Shown: in pieces, positions 10,248-19,800 of the stretch
Numbering within the stretch: the stretch's first letter is position 1
How the letters are laid out: every line of letters starts with the position of its first letter
Assembly: GCA_963784615.1 (NCBI GenBank)
Contig: CAWASG010000002.1
Coordinates: 1 to 64,000, forward strand
From: UBA11403 sp963784615
GTDB taxonomy: Bacteria; Pseudomonadota; Gammaproteobacteria; Legionellales; Legionellaceae
DNA: 64,000 nucleotides
Reading direction: 5' to 3'
Program-made: the position numbers and the translations under genes
The notes under the pieces: model-generated
Database searches by the model: none
Seen by the model: only the letters and a program-made list of their open reading frames with translations
What the model was told of the DNA's origin: nothing

Positions 10248-10955
10248 TTATCCTTGTCTTCCTTGTGTCGGTGCTGAAGCTGCAGCCGCTGCCGCATTTT
10301 TACATAGCTCATATTTTTCCAAAATAAGGTGTAAGGCGCCACTACCATTGGTCTTGTTTATTTCAAGTTGAATGCGCCCTGCCATATCTTTATCTGACAA
10401 TGATTGATCAGCGAGAATTTCCCTCACGTTTTTCACGAAGGCAATAGATTCTGCTGAGGCTCCGAATGAGATTTGGGGGAAAAATGCAAACTTAAATGTT
10501 GTTGGAGCAGTTGGTTTGTATTCGGCCAACGCGAATTGAACTGCAAATATTATTTGAGTTTCAGGAGCCAATGTATGTTTGAAATGTTTAAATATCGCGG
10601 ATAAGTTATCTTTCATTGTGATATGTTCAGGCGATAGGTCTGTATTTCCGCCAGAGCGAGTAAACCCCCCATCTTTATTAAAATGAAGCTCTCTTGTTGC
10701 GCGATTGCCGCCACCCGGGATTGTTCCCGTTATTTTAAAATTATCGCCTGCCTCTCTTGTTACTGCCGTTACACAGATACCGTCCAATTTCAGTGAATCG
10801 ATCCTCCAAAATACTAATCGAAAATAATCATTTTCTACTGTTGAAAGCGTTTGAATCACTTGGGTGACGTAATAGTCTTTTTCGATAACAGAATCATCTA
10901 GATCTAAAATTTCACCAGTGGCTGCGACGAGCTCCTGCAACTGCTTATCTAGCAT
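10248..10955 (-). pseudogene. AbiEii-like nucleotidyltransferase toxin, apparently inactivated
   Basis: The N-terminus (SVIEKDYYVTQVIQTLS, then YFRLVF) is typical of AbiEii/AbiGii toxins, which are nucleotidyltransferases of type IV toxin-antitoxin systems. After RLVF the family normally has GGTSL and, about 20 residues on, SEDxDF. Here the frame continues WRIDSLKLDG. Removing one T from the TTTT run at this point restores GGS in another frame, and a weak REAGDNFKI resembles the SEDVDFKI segment. Several indels therefore seem to have destroyed the active site. The rest is unrecognised and ends in six alanines. The start at 10955 is preceded by AAGGGA and overlaps the upstream DUF6088-like gene by 11 bp. 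Confidence 0.6.
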
Positions 10956-11376
10956 TGATCCCTTTCTCCACAATTAATTTTCTGCTGCCATAATTCAAAT
11001 GTCCTCTGAATCGGCTTTTTAATTGTACCACGGTGCGCACAGGAACCTGAGTAGACAATCCAGCATTATAGGCTTGTTCAGCACTGCCAGGCACCCAGAC
11101 CACACCTAATTTTGTTAAGGCTTCTTTACAGACCTGCCCAAAACCACCTTTTATTATTGGCTTATTAATGTAGGGTGATTTTTGAGCTTTAGCGTAGATG
11201 CCATATCCAATTTTAACGAGCTCACCCATTTCTACGAGATCTTTAAAACATCGGCTGACCTGACGTGGACTGCCCATATCTTCAATATCTTCACGCAAGA
11301 CTACGTTTCCAGTCATTTGCTGAGTACGTTCGAGCACTTTGAATTTTAGACTGTTTTTATAATATTGCTTGGTCAT
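10945..11376 (-). CDS. DUF6088-type antitoxin/regulator (AbiEi-like partner)
   Basis: Product of 143 residues from the ATG at 11376; an in-frame start at 11454 would add 26 residues overlapping the promoter and is rejected. The winged-helix-like segment VVLREDIEDMGSPRQVSRCF, then LVEMGELVKIGYGIYAKA, is the usual N-terminal DNA-binding part of AbiEi-type antitoxins, and VPVRTVVQLKSRFRGHLNYG matches DUF6088-type proteins encoded next to AbiEii toxins. It would repress its own operon and counter the toxin. It looks intact although the toxin gene next to it seems broken. Confidence 0.75.
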   Translation of the reverse strand: MTKQYYKNSLKFKVLERTQQMTGNVVLREDIEDMGSPRQVSRCFKDLVEMGELVKIGYGIYAKAQKSPYINKPIIKGGFGQVCKEALTKLGVVWVPGSAEQAYNAGLSTQVPVRTVVQLKSRFRGHLNYGSRKLIVEKGINAR

Positions 11377-11395
11377 GTTGAGCCTCAAAATTCGC

Positions 11396-11453
11396 CAAAT
11401 ATGGACATTTTTATTAAGTATAGCATAAAACGCTGGATCGACAAATATGGACA
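11396..11453 (-). promoter_or_regulatory. Promoter with two direct operator repeats for the DUF6088 operon
   Basis: CAAATATGGACA occurs at 11396-11407 and 11442-11453 (TGTCCATATTTG on the coding strand). Between and overlapping them is a plausible sigma70 promoter on the minus strand: TTGTCG (11439-11444), 16 bp, then TATACT (11417-11422) with an extended TG. The two copies flank the -10 and overlap the -35, as expected for autorepression by the antitoxin. Binding is inferred. Confidence 0.6.
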
Positions 11454-11577
11454 ATTTTGACCTTGATCAAAAGGCTAGTTTATATATGTATTTTGAGATG
11501 GATTTGGTAAGTTCTAGAGCCTTCATGGTGCCGCAAGAAAAAACCATGAAAATAAATAATTTAAAATCAACTGCTTA

Positions 11578-11734
11578 TGGTGGTTGCGGGAGTCGAACCC
11601 GCGAGAAATTTTTGTAATTCATTGATGGTATTCATTAAATTCTGCATGTATAAATGTTTGGGCACAGATTGGGTACATTTTCATTAACAATGATGTTTCT
11701 GATCAGTTCGATTCCTGAGAAGGGAATCGAACTG
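11578..11734 (-). other. Second att-like T-arm and a T-loop hairpin, integrase absent
   Basis: Minus-strand sequence ending at 11578 reads CGCGGGTTCGACTCCCGC then AACCACCA, a tRNA/tmRNA-type T-arm with 3' CCA but no tRNA body. Further along, 11658-11676 has TTGGGCACAGATTGGGTAC, matching the arm-like stretch next to the distal att at 1803-1821. At 11704-11715 and 11723-11734 lies a perfect 12-bp inverted repeat of CAGTTCGATTCC with a 7-nt loop, itself T-loop-like. I read this as the boundary between two integrated segments. The gap of about 315 bp has no gene. Confidence 0.55.
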
Positions 11735-11771
11735 GGTGTTTTGCAATTGTCCCTTCATTTTCAATCAATCT

Positions 11772-12725
11772 TTAACGCTGCTTGATAACCCAATTTATAG
11801 CTGGATGGGATATCATTTTTTTTGCCAATTCGCTGTCATTGGTTATTAACTCAGGTGATACGATACCTTCATTTCGGATTTTGCTAATAAACAGCTTTTC
11901 ATTTGCATCAAGAGGTAATAGGTCTGCTAATCGCTCCCGAAGCTCTCCAATTCTTGTAACAGCCCACTCCTTTAATTCACGAGTGTTTCTTGAAACAGAC
12001 ATCTGGTGCATGACAGGAATCAGCCGGTTACGCAAATCGGTCAGATCAAAATCTATCTGCTCGGGCACCATATGTGATAAGTCAATTTTAGTCATCGCTA
12101 AATAAGTCACAAAAGCGAGTTTCAATTTTTGCTTGTCTAGTGGCATTTGAGTCAATAGATGATGTGCATCAAACCAGTCACGACTGGCGTTTCGGTCAAA
12201 TAGCGCGGATAATTTTCCGGCCGCCAGTTCATGAATGTCCAGCACAGGGCCTTGCAAATGCTTGTATTCTTGAATATTAGGTGACTTCAAAATTATAGGA
12301 AATAGTGGTTGTCGGTACATAAAATTGATATCAATTTCCAGCGAGCCACGCTGTCCCAACAGGCTTGGATAAAACCACATCATTTTCCCGCCAGCATGCA
12401 TCATCGGGGCACGATGACGTTCAAACTGATTTTGCAACATAATCTGTTGAATTGCATCCATGATCATTGGTTTTTCTTCAAGCATCTTTTCTCGATCAAG
12501 TGCGCCAATGTAATTGAGGTCAATATCAACAGAAAGCCTTGGCAGATGTTCAAAGCAAAAAAGATTGAGTGCTGTGCCACCTTTTAAAACCAAGCGTTCC
12601 TTTAGATAAGGAACGGACATGATTTGTTGAAATACTTCAAGCAGTCGATATACTTTTTCAAGAATTTCTGGTTTATAACCGATGGTCCGCGCATGACTCA
12701 TGAGTTGTTCTTTAGAATTCAGCAT
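11772..12725 (-). CDS. abiEii: Type IV toxin AbiEii (nucleotidyltransferase)
   Basis: Product of 317 residues. It has the nucleotidyltransferase-fold signature KGGTALN (residues 48-54) followed by SVDIDLN (65-71), the metal-binding carboxylates of AbiEii toxins, which act on RNA and arrest growth when not countered by AbiEi. Downstream, GSLEIDINFM gives a plausible third acidic residue and LAAGKLSALFDRNASRDWFDAHHLL matches the conserved K and RDWFD segment of the family. It overlaps the end of abiEi by 14 bp if it starts at 12725; an internal Met at codon 9 would avoid the overlap. All expected active-site residues are present, so it should be functional. Confidence 0.9.
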   Translation of the reverse strand: MLNSKEQLMSHARTIGYKPEILEKVYRLLEVFQQIMSVPYLKERLVLKGGTALNLFCFEHLPRLSVDIDLNYIGALDREKMLEEKPMIMDAIQQIMLQNQFERHRAPMMHAGGKMMWFYPSLLGQRGSLEIDINFMYRQPLFPIILKSPNIQEYKHLQGPVLDIHELAAGKLSALFDRNASRDWFDAHHLLTQMPLDKQKLKLAFVTYLAMTKIDLSHMVPEQIDFDLTDLRNRLIPVMHQMSVSRNTRELKEWAVTRIGELRERLADLLPLDANEKLFISKIRNEGIVSPELITNDSELAKKMISHPAINWVIKQR

Positions 12726-13527
12726 CAGGTTCTTCCCATGATTGATTGATTACAGATAAAGGCAAATAAATATTCCAAGGTTTAACGAGTCGAAATTGTT
12801 CTGCAGTTGACCCCGGGGTATATTGAGCAACTTTGGGTTTTCTTGCAAGTAGGGGGGCTAATTGTTGTTCTGTGACAGCAAAAGCATCCTGACGTTGACT
12901 TAAAAAATATCCCACCTTGGCATTTAATCGGGTATTGTCTAGCATTAAGCAATAGTCAATGACTTGAACAACATTCAATACAGCAAGACCACTTACGGAG
13001 CGGTATACTTCTTCCCATCCACCACAAAGTTCAACACGATCAAGCACATCGACAAATGTACGAGCAGCATTGGTCACCTTAATATCAACACCTTGCCTGT
13101 TTATAGTGTCAACATAAATATCAACGGCTTGTTTTTTTTGTAAAGCCAGAAGTGAAGCAACAGATTGATACCAATGACCATTAAAATCGAAAGGCTTACT
13201 TTTTTGTTGAGTGATATAAGTCAACTGGCCAAAACTGGAGTAGGCCACACCCAATAACTCCAAGGCTGAATGATAACCAATCACAGCATCTTCAGTCACT
13301 TTGCCTGCAACAAGATAAGGATCGATTAATACATTGTCTATTGACTGGTTCGGCGGTACAACAGCATATAATTTTCGGCGAATAGGCTTTATACGACCGA
13401 ATTTAACATAATAGGCTAGTGCTGCTTTAATGGATGTTGGATTAATTGCTCCCATCGTTGATTTGAATAGAGCAAACTCTTCGTGCCGAAATACTGGATG
13501 CTCATAAAAAAACCGCTCAACCGTCAT
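12712..13527 (-). CDS. abiEi: AbiEi antitoxin / transcriptional repressor
   Basis: Product of 271 residues, the usual size of AbiEi. The N-terminal winged helix (FRHEEFALFKSTMGAINPTS, residues about 13-32) and KFGRIKPIRRKLYAVV are the DNA-binding part. The middle (DAVIGYHSALELLGVAYSSF) and VTNAARTFVDVLDRVELCGGWEEVY match the AbiEi C-terminal domain that neutralises the toxin. It is encoded first in a two-gene operon with abiEii, with overlapping ends. A perfect inverted repeat sits just upstream of its start, as expected for autoregulation. Confidence 0.88.
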   Translation of the reverse strand: MTVERFFYEHPVFRHEEFALFKSTMGAINPTSIKAALAYYVKFGRIKPIRRKLYAVVPPNQSIDNVLIDPYLVAGKVTEDAVIGYHSALELLGVAYSSFGQLTYITQQKSKPFDFNGHWYQSVASLLALQKKQAVDIYVDTINRQGVDIKVTNAARTFVDVLDRVELCGGWEEVYRSVSGLAVLNVVQVIDYCLMLDNTRLNAKVGYFLSQRQDAFAVTEQQLAPLLARKPKVAQYTPGSTAEQFRLVKPWNIYLPLSVINQSWEEPDAEF

Positions 13528-13532
13528 TTTTA

Positions 13533-13571
13533 ATCTCCAATAGTATATATATTATGATACCTATTGGAGAT
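13533..13571 (-). promoter_or_regulatory. Perfect inverted repeat, probable AbiEi operator
   Basis: ATCTCCAATAG at 13533-13543 and its exact complement CTATTGGAGAT at 13561-13571 are separated by 17 bp of AT-rich sequence resembling a -10 region. The left arm begins 6 bp above the abiEi start. AbiEi proteins are known to repress by binding inverted repeats in their own promoters. The AGGAGA-like ribosome-binding signal also falls in the arm (ATTGGAGAT on the coding strand). Confidence 0.7.
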
Positions 13572-13752
13572 GATTGCAAATTTCAAAAGATTTCTTTTAG
13601 CTTTTAGCGGTGATACCCAGGTATTAAAAGGCTGATACCATTCAACGGTTGATTCTCGTATATTCTTAAGCAAAAGCTTTAGAAAAGCCATTGGAGTATG
13701 ATTCCATTAATTTTAATGTAGTATCTTTTCCTAGAAACATCGGCAGAAAAAT

Positions 13753-14298
13753 TTAGCTAAGCCATATGACCTGACCCGGTCCCGCGCTACCCGGAAACTG
13801 CCATCCCATATGTGTAACTGTATCTATGACAGAGCATATTAATCCGGTCACGAATACTTGTGTTTCTTTTAGATACTCAATATCAATGGCTATATCCCAA
13901 ACTTCCATTTTGTAGTTCACATAGAGTGGGACCGACTTGCCTTCCGAATTAGGAGGAGGCCAAGAGCCATGACACAAAACATTGCGTATCACGGAGGATT
14001 TTTTAATATCGTCTACTAGCTCATTAATATTTTGAATTGATGCTTCTGAGTTTTGGAGAACCGCAGCTTCATATGCTTTTGCTAGATTACGGAGAGGTTC
14101 GCTCAATCCCTTTTCAAGCTTGGGCAACCAGTTTTGATATGCTGCATTTATTTTATCTTCGCTATAGTGAGTTGTTGAAGTAAACGCAAAAATAGCTCTC
14201 CCTAGTACTTCTTCTAACAAACCATAGGTTGCAACAGTTCTGCCTAGTTGCTCCCAAAATTGTGGAGGATGCGTGTGTGTAGGGAATTGATTGGGCAA
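13753..14298 (-). CDS. Hypothetical protein with HEPN-like RNVLCH motif (candidate toxin)
   Basis: Product of 181 residues, predicted mainly helical. It contains RNVLCHG with Arg105 and His110 spaced R-x4-H, the signature spacing of HEPN-domain RNases, whose toxins cleave RNA and are common in defence islands. An N-terminal segment (FWEQLGRTVATYGLLEEVL) also suits a helical bundle. It follows an acidic 78-residue ORF by 11 bp. That order and the defence-island position suggest a small-protein/HEPN toxin-antitoxin pair. I do not recognise the exact family. The HEPN assignment rests on one motif plus context, and a non-enzymatic helical protein is possible. Confidence 0.5.
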   Translation of the reverse strand: MPNQFPTHTHPPQFWEQLGRTVATYGLLEEVLGRAIFAFTSTTHYSEDKINAAYQNWLPKLEKGLSEPLRNLAKAYEAAVLQNSEASIQNINELVDDIKKSSVIRNVLCHGSWPPPNSEGKSVPLYVNYKMEVWDIAIDIEYLKETQVFVTGLICSVIDTVTHMGWQFPGSAGPGQVIWLS

Positions 14299-14309
14299 TT
14301 TAAATGCGG

Positions 14310-14546
14310 TTAATAATGAATTTTTGTATTCGTTTGGACAATCAAAAACTCTCCCTTATCAATATCCATCGGAGTAACATTCAAGCCGTCTTCTGTTCGT
14401 AATCGAGTCCTGCCAGGTCTTGTGCCATTAGGGTCTTGAAAATCCCCAATATCTATAATTGATCTGAACACATTAATTTTGTAAGCATTGTCGTCTTCGT
14501 CGTAAGCCCAAAACGAATCAATAAGTTGGTAATCTAACGTTCCCAT
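14310..14546 (-). CDS. Small acidic hypothetical protein (partner of HEPN-like gene)
   Basis: Product of 78 residues beginning MGTLDYQLIDSFWAYDEDDN and ending DKGEFLIVQTNTKIHY. The pattern of a short beta-rich protein with RTEDGLNVTPMDIDKGEFLIVQT is shared by many small uncharacterised proteobacterial proteins (recalled resemblance). GGAGTAAATC lies just before the ATG, a reasonable ribosome-binding site. It is transcribed toward the HEPN-like gene with 11 bp between. It could be the antitoxin of the pair, or an unrelated co-transcribed protein. Confidence 0.5.
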   Translation of the reverse strand: MGTLDYQLIDSFWAYDEDDNAYKINVFRSIIDIGDFQDPNGTRPGRTRLRTEDGLNVTPMDIDKGEFLIVQTNTKIHY

Positions 14547-14667
14547 GATTTACTCCTTAACATTGTTAAAGAAACTGGAGAATCGGTGAAAAAAGTGGAT
14601 TTGGAAAGCGTATGGAGCCGCGATTAAGGAATAAACTAATTTATACTTGATAAATCAACTAGTTATG

Positions 14668-15066
14668 TGGTGGAGGCGGCGGGAATCGAACCCGCGTCCG
14701 CAAATCCTCTGCCGTTAGATCTACATGCGTAGCCTTGTCATTTGAGTTTAACCGGACATTCTCCGACGGGCAGGATAATGGACGGCGATTCCCTAAGTTT
14801 CATCTGTTGATCCGGGACGCGTCAGCAGACTAGCTTAACCCTTTTGACCGTTGATTCGATACCGTTAAGCAGGCTCGGTCGAACGGGGAGCTGGTTTTTT
14901 GGCAGCTCACGATTGCGGTAGGGCTATTGCAGCTTACGCAGCGATAGCTTCTCCAGCAAAGTTTTCATCATTTGCATTTGTGTTTATTTGAGTCGGATTA
15001 ACGAGAAGTCTCAATCTCGGCATGCACCTCAGGTTTCGCAACCCACGTCGAAGCCAGGTCGCCCCC
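14668..15066 (-). ncRNA. ssrA: Transfer-messenger RNA (tmRNA)
   Basis: A 399-nt one-piece tmRNA. The 5' end GGGGGCGACCTGGCTTCGACG and the 3' end GTTCGATTCCCGCCGCCTCC plus ACCA form the tRNA-like domain, with GGGGGCG pairing to CGCCTCC. CCA is encoded (14668-14670). The resume codon GCA is at 14975-14973 and the tag ANDENFAGEAIAA ends at a TAA at 14936-14934. It rescues stalled ribosomes by trans-translation with SmpB. The last 26 bp of the T-arm/acceptor region are repeated at 1723-1748, so the gene is the insertion site of the flanking island and remains intact. Confidence 0.97.
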
Positions 15067-15074
15067 ATGTGTTT

Positions 15075-15080
15075 ATTATA
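15075..15080 (-). promoter_or_regulatory. ssrA promoter -10 element
   Basis: A perfect TATAAT on the minus strand ends 8 nt before the inferred first base of tmRNA at 15066. No strong -35 is evident at the standard spacing (CACCAT at 15103-15098), so the exact -35 is left open. Confidence 0.65.
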
Positions 15081-15294
15081 ACACATTATTATGGATCATG
15101 GTGTTGATGACGTAAAATTTTTTGTTCAGTATCCGTTTATCTTGTGTAAAAGTTCATGAAATCGGTCTTGACTCGCTGCAATTTGATCGAAAACAACATA
15201 ATTGGAGCAGATTTGTCTAGTTGACGGCTTTCAGTTGAGTCATTACCATCGATTTCCCGATTGGGATGGATTAATGGATGTAAGGGTAATCGTT

Positions 15295-16884
15295 ATGGAA
15301 AGCAAAAGGACGCTTCTGGATATTCAATATCGCGTGATGATGGTCGTTGGACTGTTTTTTATCGCTAATGGTGCTTTCGCATCTAAATCTAAGTCGTGGT
15401 ATTTTAGTTTTGCTTATCTAAAGTCGCCATTGTCGATTTCGTCGCCTCCTCTGCAACAAGCACAGATCAACTCATATTTCTCTTTTCATTTAGATCCGTT
15501 CATCACGGTGATTAAACCTGAAATTAATCTGAAAATTACCAATCAGTCTAAATGGGATACCCAGTCTCTCAATTTACATTATGTGCCTTTGGGAGCGATT
15601 TATAGGGCTGTAGGGGTGAATAGTTGCAGTAAGCCGTTAAAACCGAGTGAAAGTTGTGTTGTGTATTTTGATGTGGATAAAAGTAAATATAAGCCGCACG
15701 GAGACTGCGGGCCACATGTTCAGCATCGCGATGTTGAGTACTATTTATGTAACGGTTTTAATGCCGCTGTAAATGCGGCCGTTTCGACACAAGTGACCGT
15801 GGCCCCCGCCGCCCAAGACGGATTACAATATGATGCGACTACACATACGATTATTGGCACCCCGACACGTATTGGGATGTATGAGTTTGCGGTGAGTGCT
15901 ATTAATGGTGCTGCCAAGGCGGGACCCGCGATAGTCCAGATTAATGTGAATCCTAATCCAAATGATACGCCCGTTTTTAAACCTCACTATGGTATTAATG
16001 CAGCCAGACCTAACCGAACTTACCGTCTTCATTTAATGGATTTAATCGATAAAAAGCCGAGCTTTGGCGTGACGAACCAGGTGCATTTTCGTATTGATCC
16101 CAATCATTCGCACAGTTACCCTGGGTGGATACATCTGGATGCTTCAAGCGGAACGGTACTTGAAGGCGATGTGCCTGCTTCTGATGTTGGAAATACCAAG
16201 GAGTTAAGTGTTATCGCCAGTTCAAATACTGGGGGTGATTCAGAGCCACTATTGATTCGTATTCCTGTGGCCTACGATCCAACGCAAAAACCGGTGATTC
16301 AACCAGGTCTGGATTTCAAGGGAGCGGTTGCATCGGAATTTCATCAGGAGTTGCGGCCGTTTATTGTCGATCCGGTTGCGGATGGCAGCTTAAAAGTAAT
16401 TTTAGATAAAGTAGAACCGGCGGCGCCTTGGTTGTCTATTTCATCATCCACGGTTTTGGAGGGCGTTGTGCCTCGCGACGCCGTTGGCCAGTGTTATGAA
16501 GTGACGCTGCGGGCAATGACGTCGATTGGGGGGAGTTCTGAGCCGGTGACGATTCCCTTGCACATTGAGGTTGAGCCGATTTTTACCCCTCATTTTGTTG
16601 TATCTAACCCAAAATTGCCTGTGTTATATGCCGGCCAGCCCTATGTATTTGATTTTGCCAGTTTTGGCGGAATTAACCCAGAGTATCGAGATTTTCCCTT
16701 TAACGTTGAACTGGCGAATGGATTTGATAACCCATCGTGGTTGCGGATAGAAGACAATAAAATCATTATTGATAACGTTCCGAATAATGAAATGGATCAC
16801 GAACCAACGCTGTTTATCACCATGCAAAATAGACCCGGCGGGAAGTCAGCCGTTATACCCATTACCTTATTTATTATGAGATAG
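15295..16884 (+). CDS. Secreted Ig-like/cadherin-like multidomain protein upstream of the YD-repeat toxin
   Basis: Product of 529 residues from the ATG at 15295, chosen because AAGGG lies 8 nt upstream and a signal peptide follows (basic MESKR, hydrophobic MMVVGLFFIA, cleavage site near AFA-SK); a longer start at 15202 would bury it. After an N-terminal beta-rich domain with paired cysteines come an He_PIG-type putative Ig module (GLQYDATTHTIIGTPTRIG) and about three more cadherin-like repeats (WIHLDASSGTVLEGDVPASD; WLSISSSTVLEGVVP; SWLRIEDNKIIIDNVP). It is exported, probably to the periplasm or surface. The giant YD-repeat gene begins 4 bp after its stop, so they form an operon. A role in display, export or folding of the giant protein is inference. 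Confidence 0.7.
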   Translation: MESKRTLLDIQYRVMMVVGLFFIANGAFASKSKSWYFSFAYLKSPLSISSPPLQQAQINSYFSFHLDPFITVIKPEINLKITNQSKWDTQSLNLHYVPLGAIYRAVGVNSCSKPLKPSESCVVYFDVDKSKYKPHGDCGPHVQHRDVEYYLCNGFNAAVNAAVSTQVTVAPAAQDGLQYDATTHTIIGTPTRIGMYEFAVSAINGAAKAGPAIVQINVNPNPNDTPVFKPHYGINAARPNRTYRLHLMDLIDKKPSFGVTNQVHFRIDPNHSHSYPGWIHLDASSGTVLEGDVPASDVGNTKELSVIASSNTGGDSEPLLIRIPVAYDPTQKPVIQPGLDFKGAVASEFHQELRPFIVDPVADGSLKVILDKVEPAAPWLSISSSTVLEGVVPRDAVGQCYEVTLRAMTSIGGSSEPVTIPLHIEVEPIFTPHFVVSNPKLPVLYAGQPYVFDFASFGGINPEYRDFPFNVELANGFDNPSWLRIEDNKIIIDNVPNNEMDHEPTLFITMQNRPGGKSAVIPITLFIMR

Positions 16885-16888
16885 CATC

Positions 16889-19800
16889 ATGACGCAAGTG
16901 TTTACCGGCACAGGATTAGGATTACAAGGATCATCAATAGGGCAACTAGGATATTATGGTCCGAAAGGCACCGCTGGGCTTGGGCAGGGCGGTGGGTCGA
17001 TGTATGTGAATGCGGCCAATGGCAACGTTGTCCTCAAACAATCCGACGGTTTTTTGGCCGACTTTGGCATTGGGCTTGATTTATTTCAGACTTACAATTC
17101 ACGCGGTCACGGTGAGTGGCGCTTTAATCTTGACAGCAAACTGGAATGCGAGGGCGTGGCGAATGCTGCGGGTTCGGTTGTTTGTCGTCATGATGAAGAC
17201 GGGCATGTGAGTCGATTTATTTATGATGAGCCGCAACATCAATATCGCGCGGCAGATGGCAGCACGGCAAGATTGACGTATGACGCTGCGGGTTGGCATT
17301 ACCGTGAGGGCAGTGGGCAAACCACGACTGACTATACTCTCAGCGGACAACTGTCACGAATTCATGACAGCGATGGTCATGAGTTGTGCTTTAGCTATCA
17401 AAATGGTCAGTTGGTGAGTGTGATGGATAATCGCAATCATCAGAGCGTGACTTGGACGTTGAGCCAAGGTTACATCAGTGATGTGACGTTTCAAAGTGAA
17501 GGGCAAATCGTTCACCAGTTGCATTATGATTACGATGCACAACATCGTCTCTCGCGGGTGAGCCGCGATCTTGGTGAAGGGAAAACCTATTGGGTCGCCT
17601 ATGATTACGTTGGCGACTCGCATTTGATCAGTGATATTCGACAAGCCGATGGTACAACGCTGCATTTGGATTATGACGCGGAAGGTCGGATCAAACATAT
17701 GGTCGACGGTGCTGGCCGCGAGACCTCTTATGTCTATGAAGACGGTAAAACAACGGTCATCAACGGACTTGGCGAACGCTGGACCTATTTTTTTGATGAA
17801 GACGCACGCTTAATCGGTATAGAGGGTCCAGAACAATATCGTGTGCGTTATCACTACGATGGCCAGCATCTGGATGCAGTGACTCAAGGCAGTCAACGTT
17901 GGCAGTTTGTTTACAATGAAGCGGGCGATTGTATTCGTGTGGAAGACCCCTCCGGTGAAATCACGTTGCGTGAATATGATAGCGAACATCGCCTACTCAG
18001 CGAGACACGATATCAAACGTTTGATAACAATCATAACCCCATCAAGCCACAGACTTCCCGCTGGGCGTATGATGCGCAAGGACATTTACGCTTTGAAGTG
18101 ACGGCCGATGGCACAGTGACCGAGCATCGTTATGATGCGAATGGTTGTCGCATCAGTAGTCGTTGTTATTTGAGCGCTCAATGGCGTGAAGCGAATGCTT
18201 CATTGGACGCGCTCGTTCTGTGGGCGAATGCTCAAGCGCAAGATGCGGTAAGTTTGATTGATTATCAATACGATTGGCGTGGCGCTCTCAGCCAAGAAAT
18301 CCACTACACTACGGTTAATGCGGACGGCGTTGGTGTTATCACCGCAGATACGTTCCGCACTTACAGTCGCTATGATGCTGCAGGACGATGTGTTGAAAAA
18401 TCCGTGATGACCGCAACGGGTTTAAGTACAACGCATTATTTTTATGATGATTTGGGTCGTCTTCTCAAAACGGTCGACAATCAACAGCATACACAAACCA
18501 TTACTTATGATGACGCCCATCAATGCATCCTCAAAACCGATCCCAATGGCTTGCAAACCTTGTCGGTATATGACAAAAGTGGACTATTGCTGAGTGTGCA
18601 GCGCTTGAATGCGCAGCATGACTTTGGAACAGTGTCTTATCGTTATGACGCCGCTGGTCGTTTGATTGCTGAGACGGATGTTGACGGTCAAACAAGGCAT
18701 TTATTTTATGATGCGCAGGGGCGGTTGCAGGCGAGTCTTTCCAAAAACGGGCAGGTGACGGAATATCGATATAACATCGATGGCGATTGCATTCTGACGC
18801 ATCAATATCAACAAACATTAAGCCCGCAACAACGCGCCAATCTTGGGCAGAATTTTGCGGCAATTAGACCGCAGTTAAGCGCACAGGATCGGATTAGCCA
18901 AGTGGTTTATAACGATTATCATCAAATGGCTTATCAAGTGGATGCCGAAGGTGCGGTGATTGCATATCGATATGATGCAGAAGGGCGTGTCATTGCAAAA
19001 ACAGCTTACGCGAATCGCTTATCTGGTTTTAAGTCGGATGAACCACTGACCATCGCCGATATGTCGTTGGTTTCCAGTCAACATGATCGAGAGATGACCT
19101 ATTATTATGATGCACTGGGTCGCTTGCAAGCAGAGGTGAATGGTGAAGGTGCCGCAACGTTATACCGTTATGATGCACAAGGGCATCTCATTGAAACAAT
19201 TCGTTATGCGAATAAGGTCACAACCGCTCGTTCAGGTGATTGGGCAATTGATACGCCTGCTCCGCATGCTTACAAAGATATCCACACTTATTCAATCTAC
19301 AATGCGGCCGGATTAAAAATCGCTGATCTGGATGCTGCGGATTACTTGACCGAATACCTGTATGACGCTCGCGGGTTATTAACCGAGTCAATTGCCTATT
19401 ACACCGCAGTTAAATTGCCTATAAAGGGAACGGGGCAGGCAGCATTGGAAGCTATTCGACCCAAAAGCGATAAGAACGATCACCATACCACCCTGCGCTA
19501 CAACGACTTGGGGCAAAAAATAGAAGAACAAACGCATACGGGCTTGGTGACGACGTATGCCTATGATGAGCAAGGGCAGATCATCAGTCAAACCAGTATG
19601 GATAAACGCACGCATGAGATACGTCAACAACGACATCGATACGATGCATTGGGTCGTGTGACGCAAAGCCTTGATGCCATCGGCGCGCAACGGTTACAGC
19701 AAAGCACGCTGAGTGAAGAAGACATCGAGTCGATTTGGCAGCAACACAGTATCCGTTATACCTATGACGCCGCCGGCCGGGTGCTCACAGAAACCAATGC

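Noticed and set aside
15202..15294. Upstream start of the Ig-like protein
   Set aside because: It would place 31 residues before the signal peptide and has no good ribosome-binding site, whereas the ATG at 15295 has AAGGG at proper distance.
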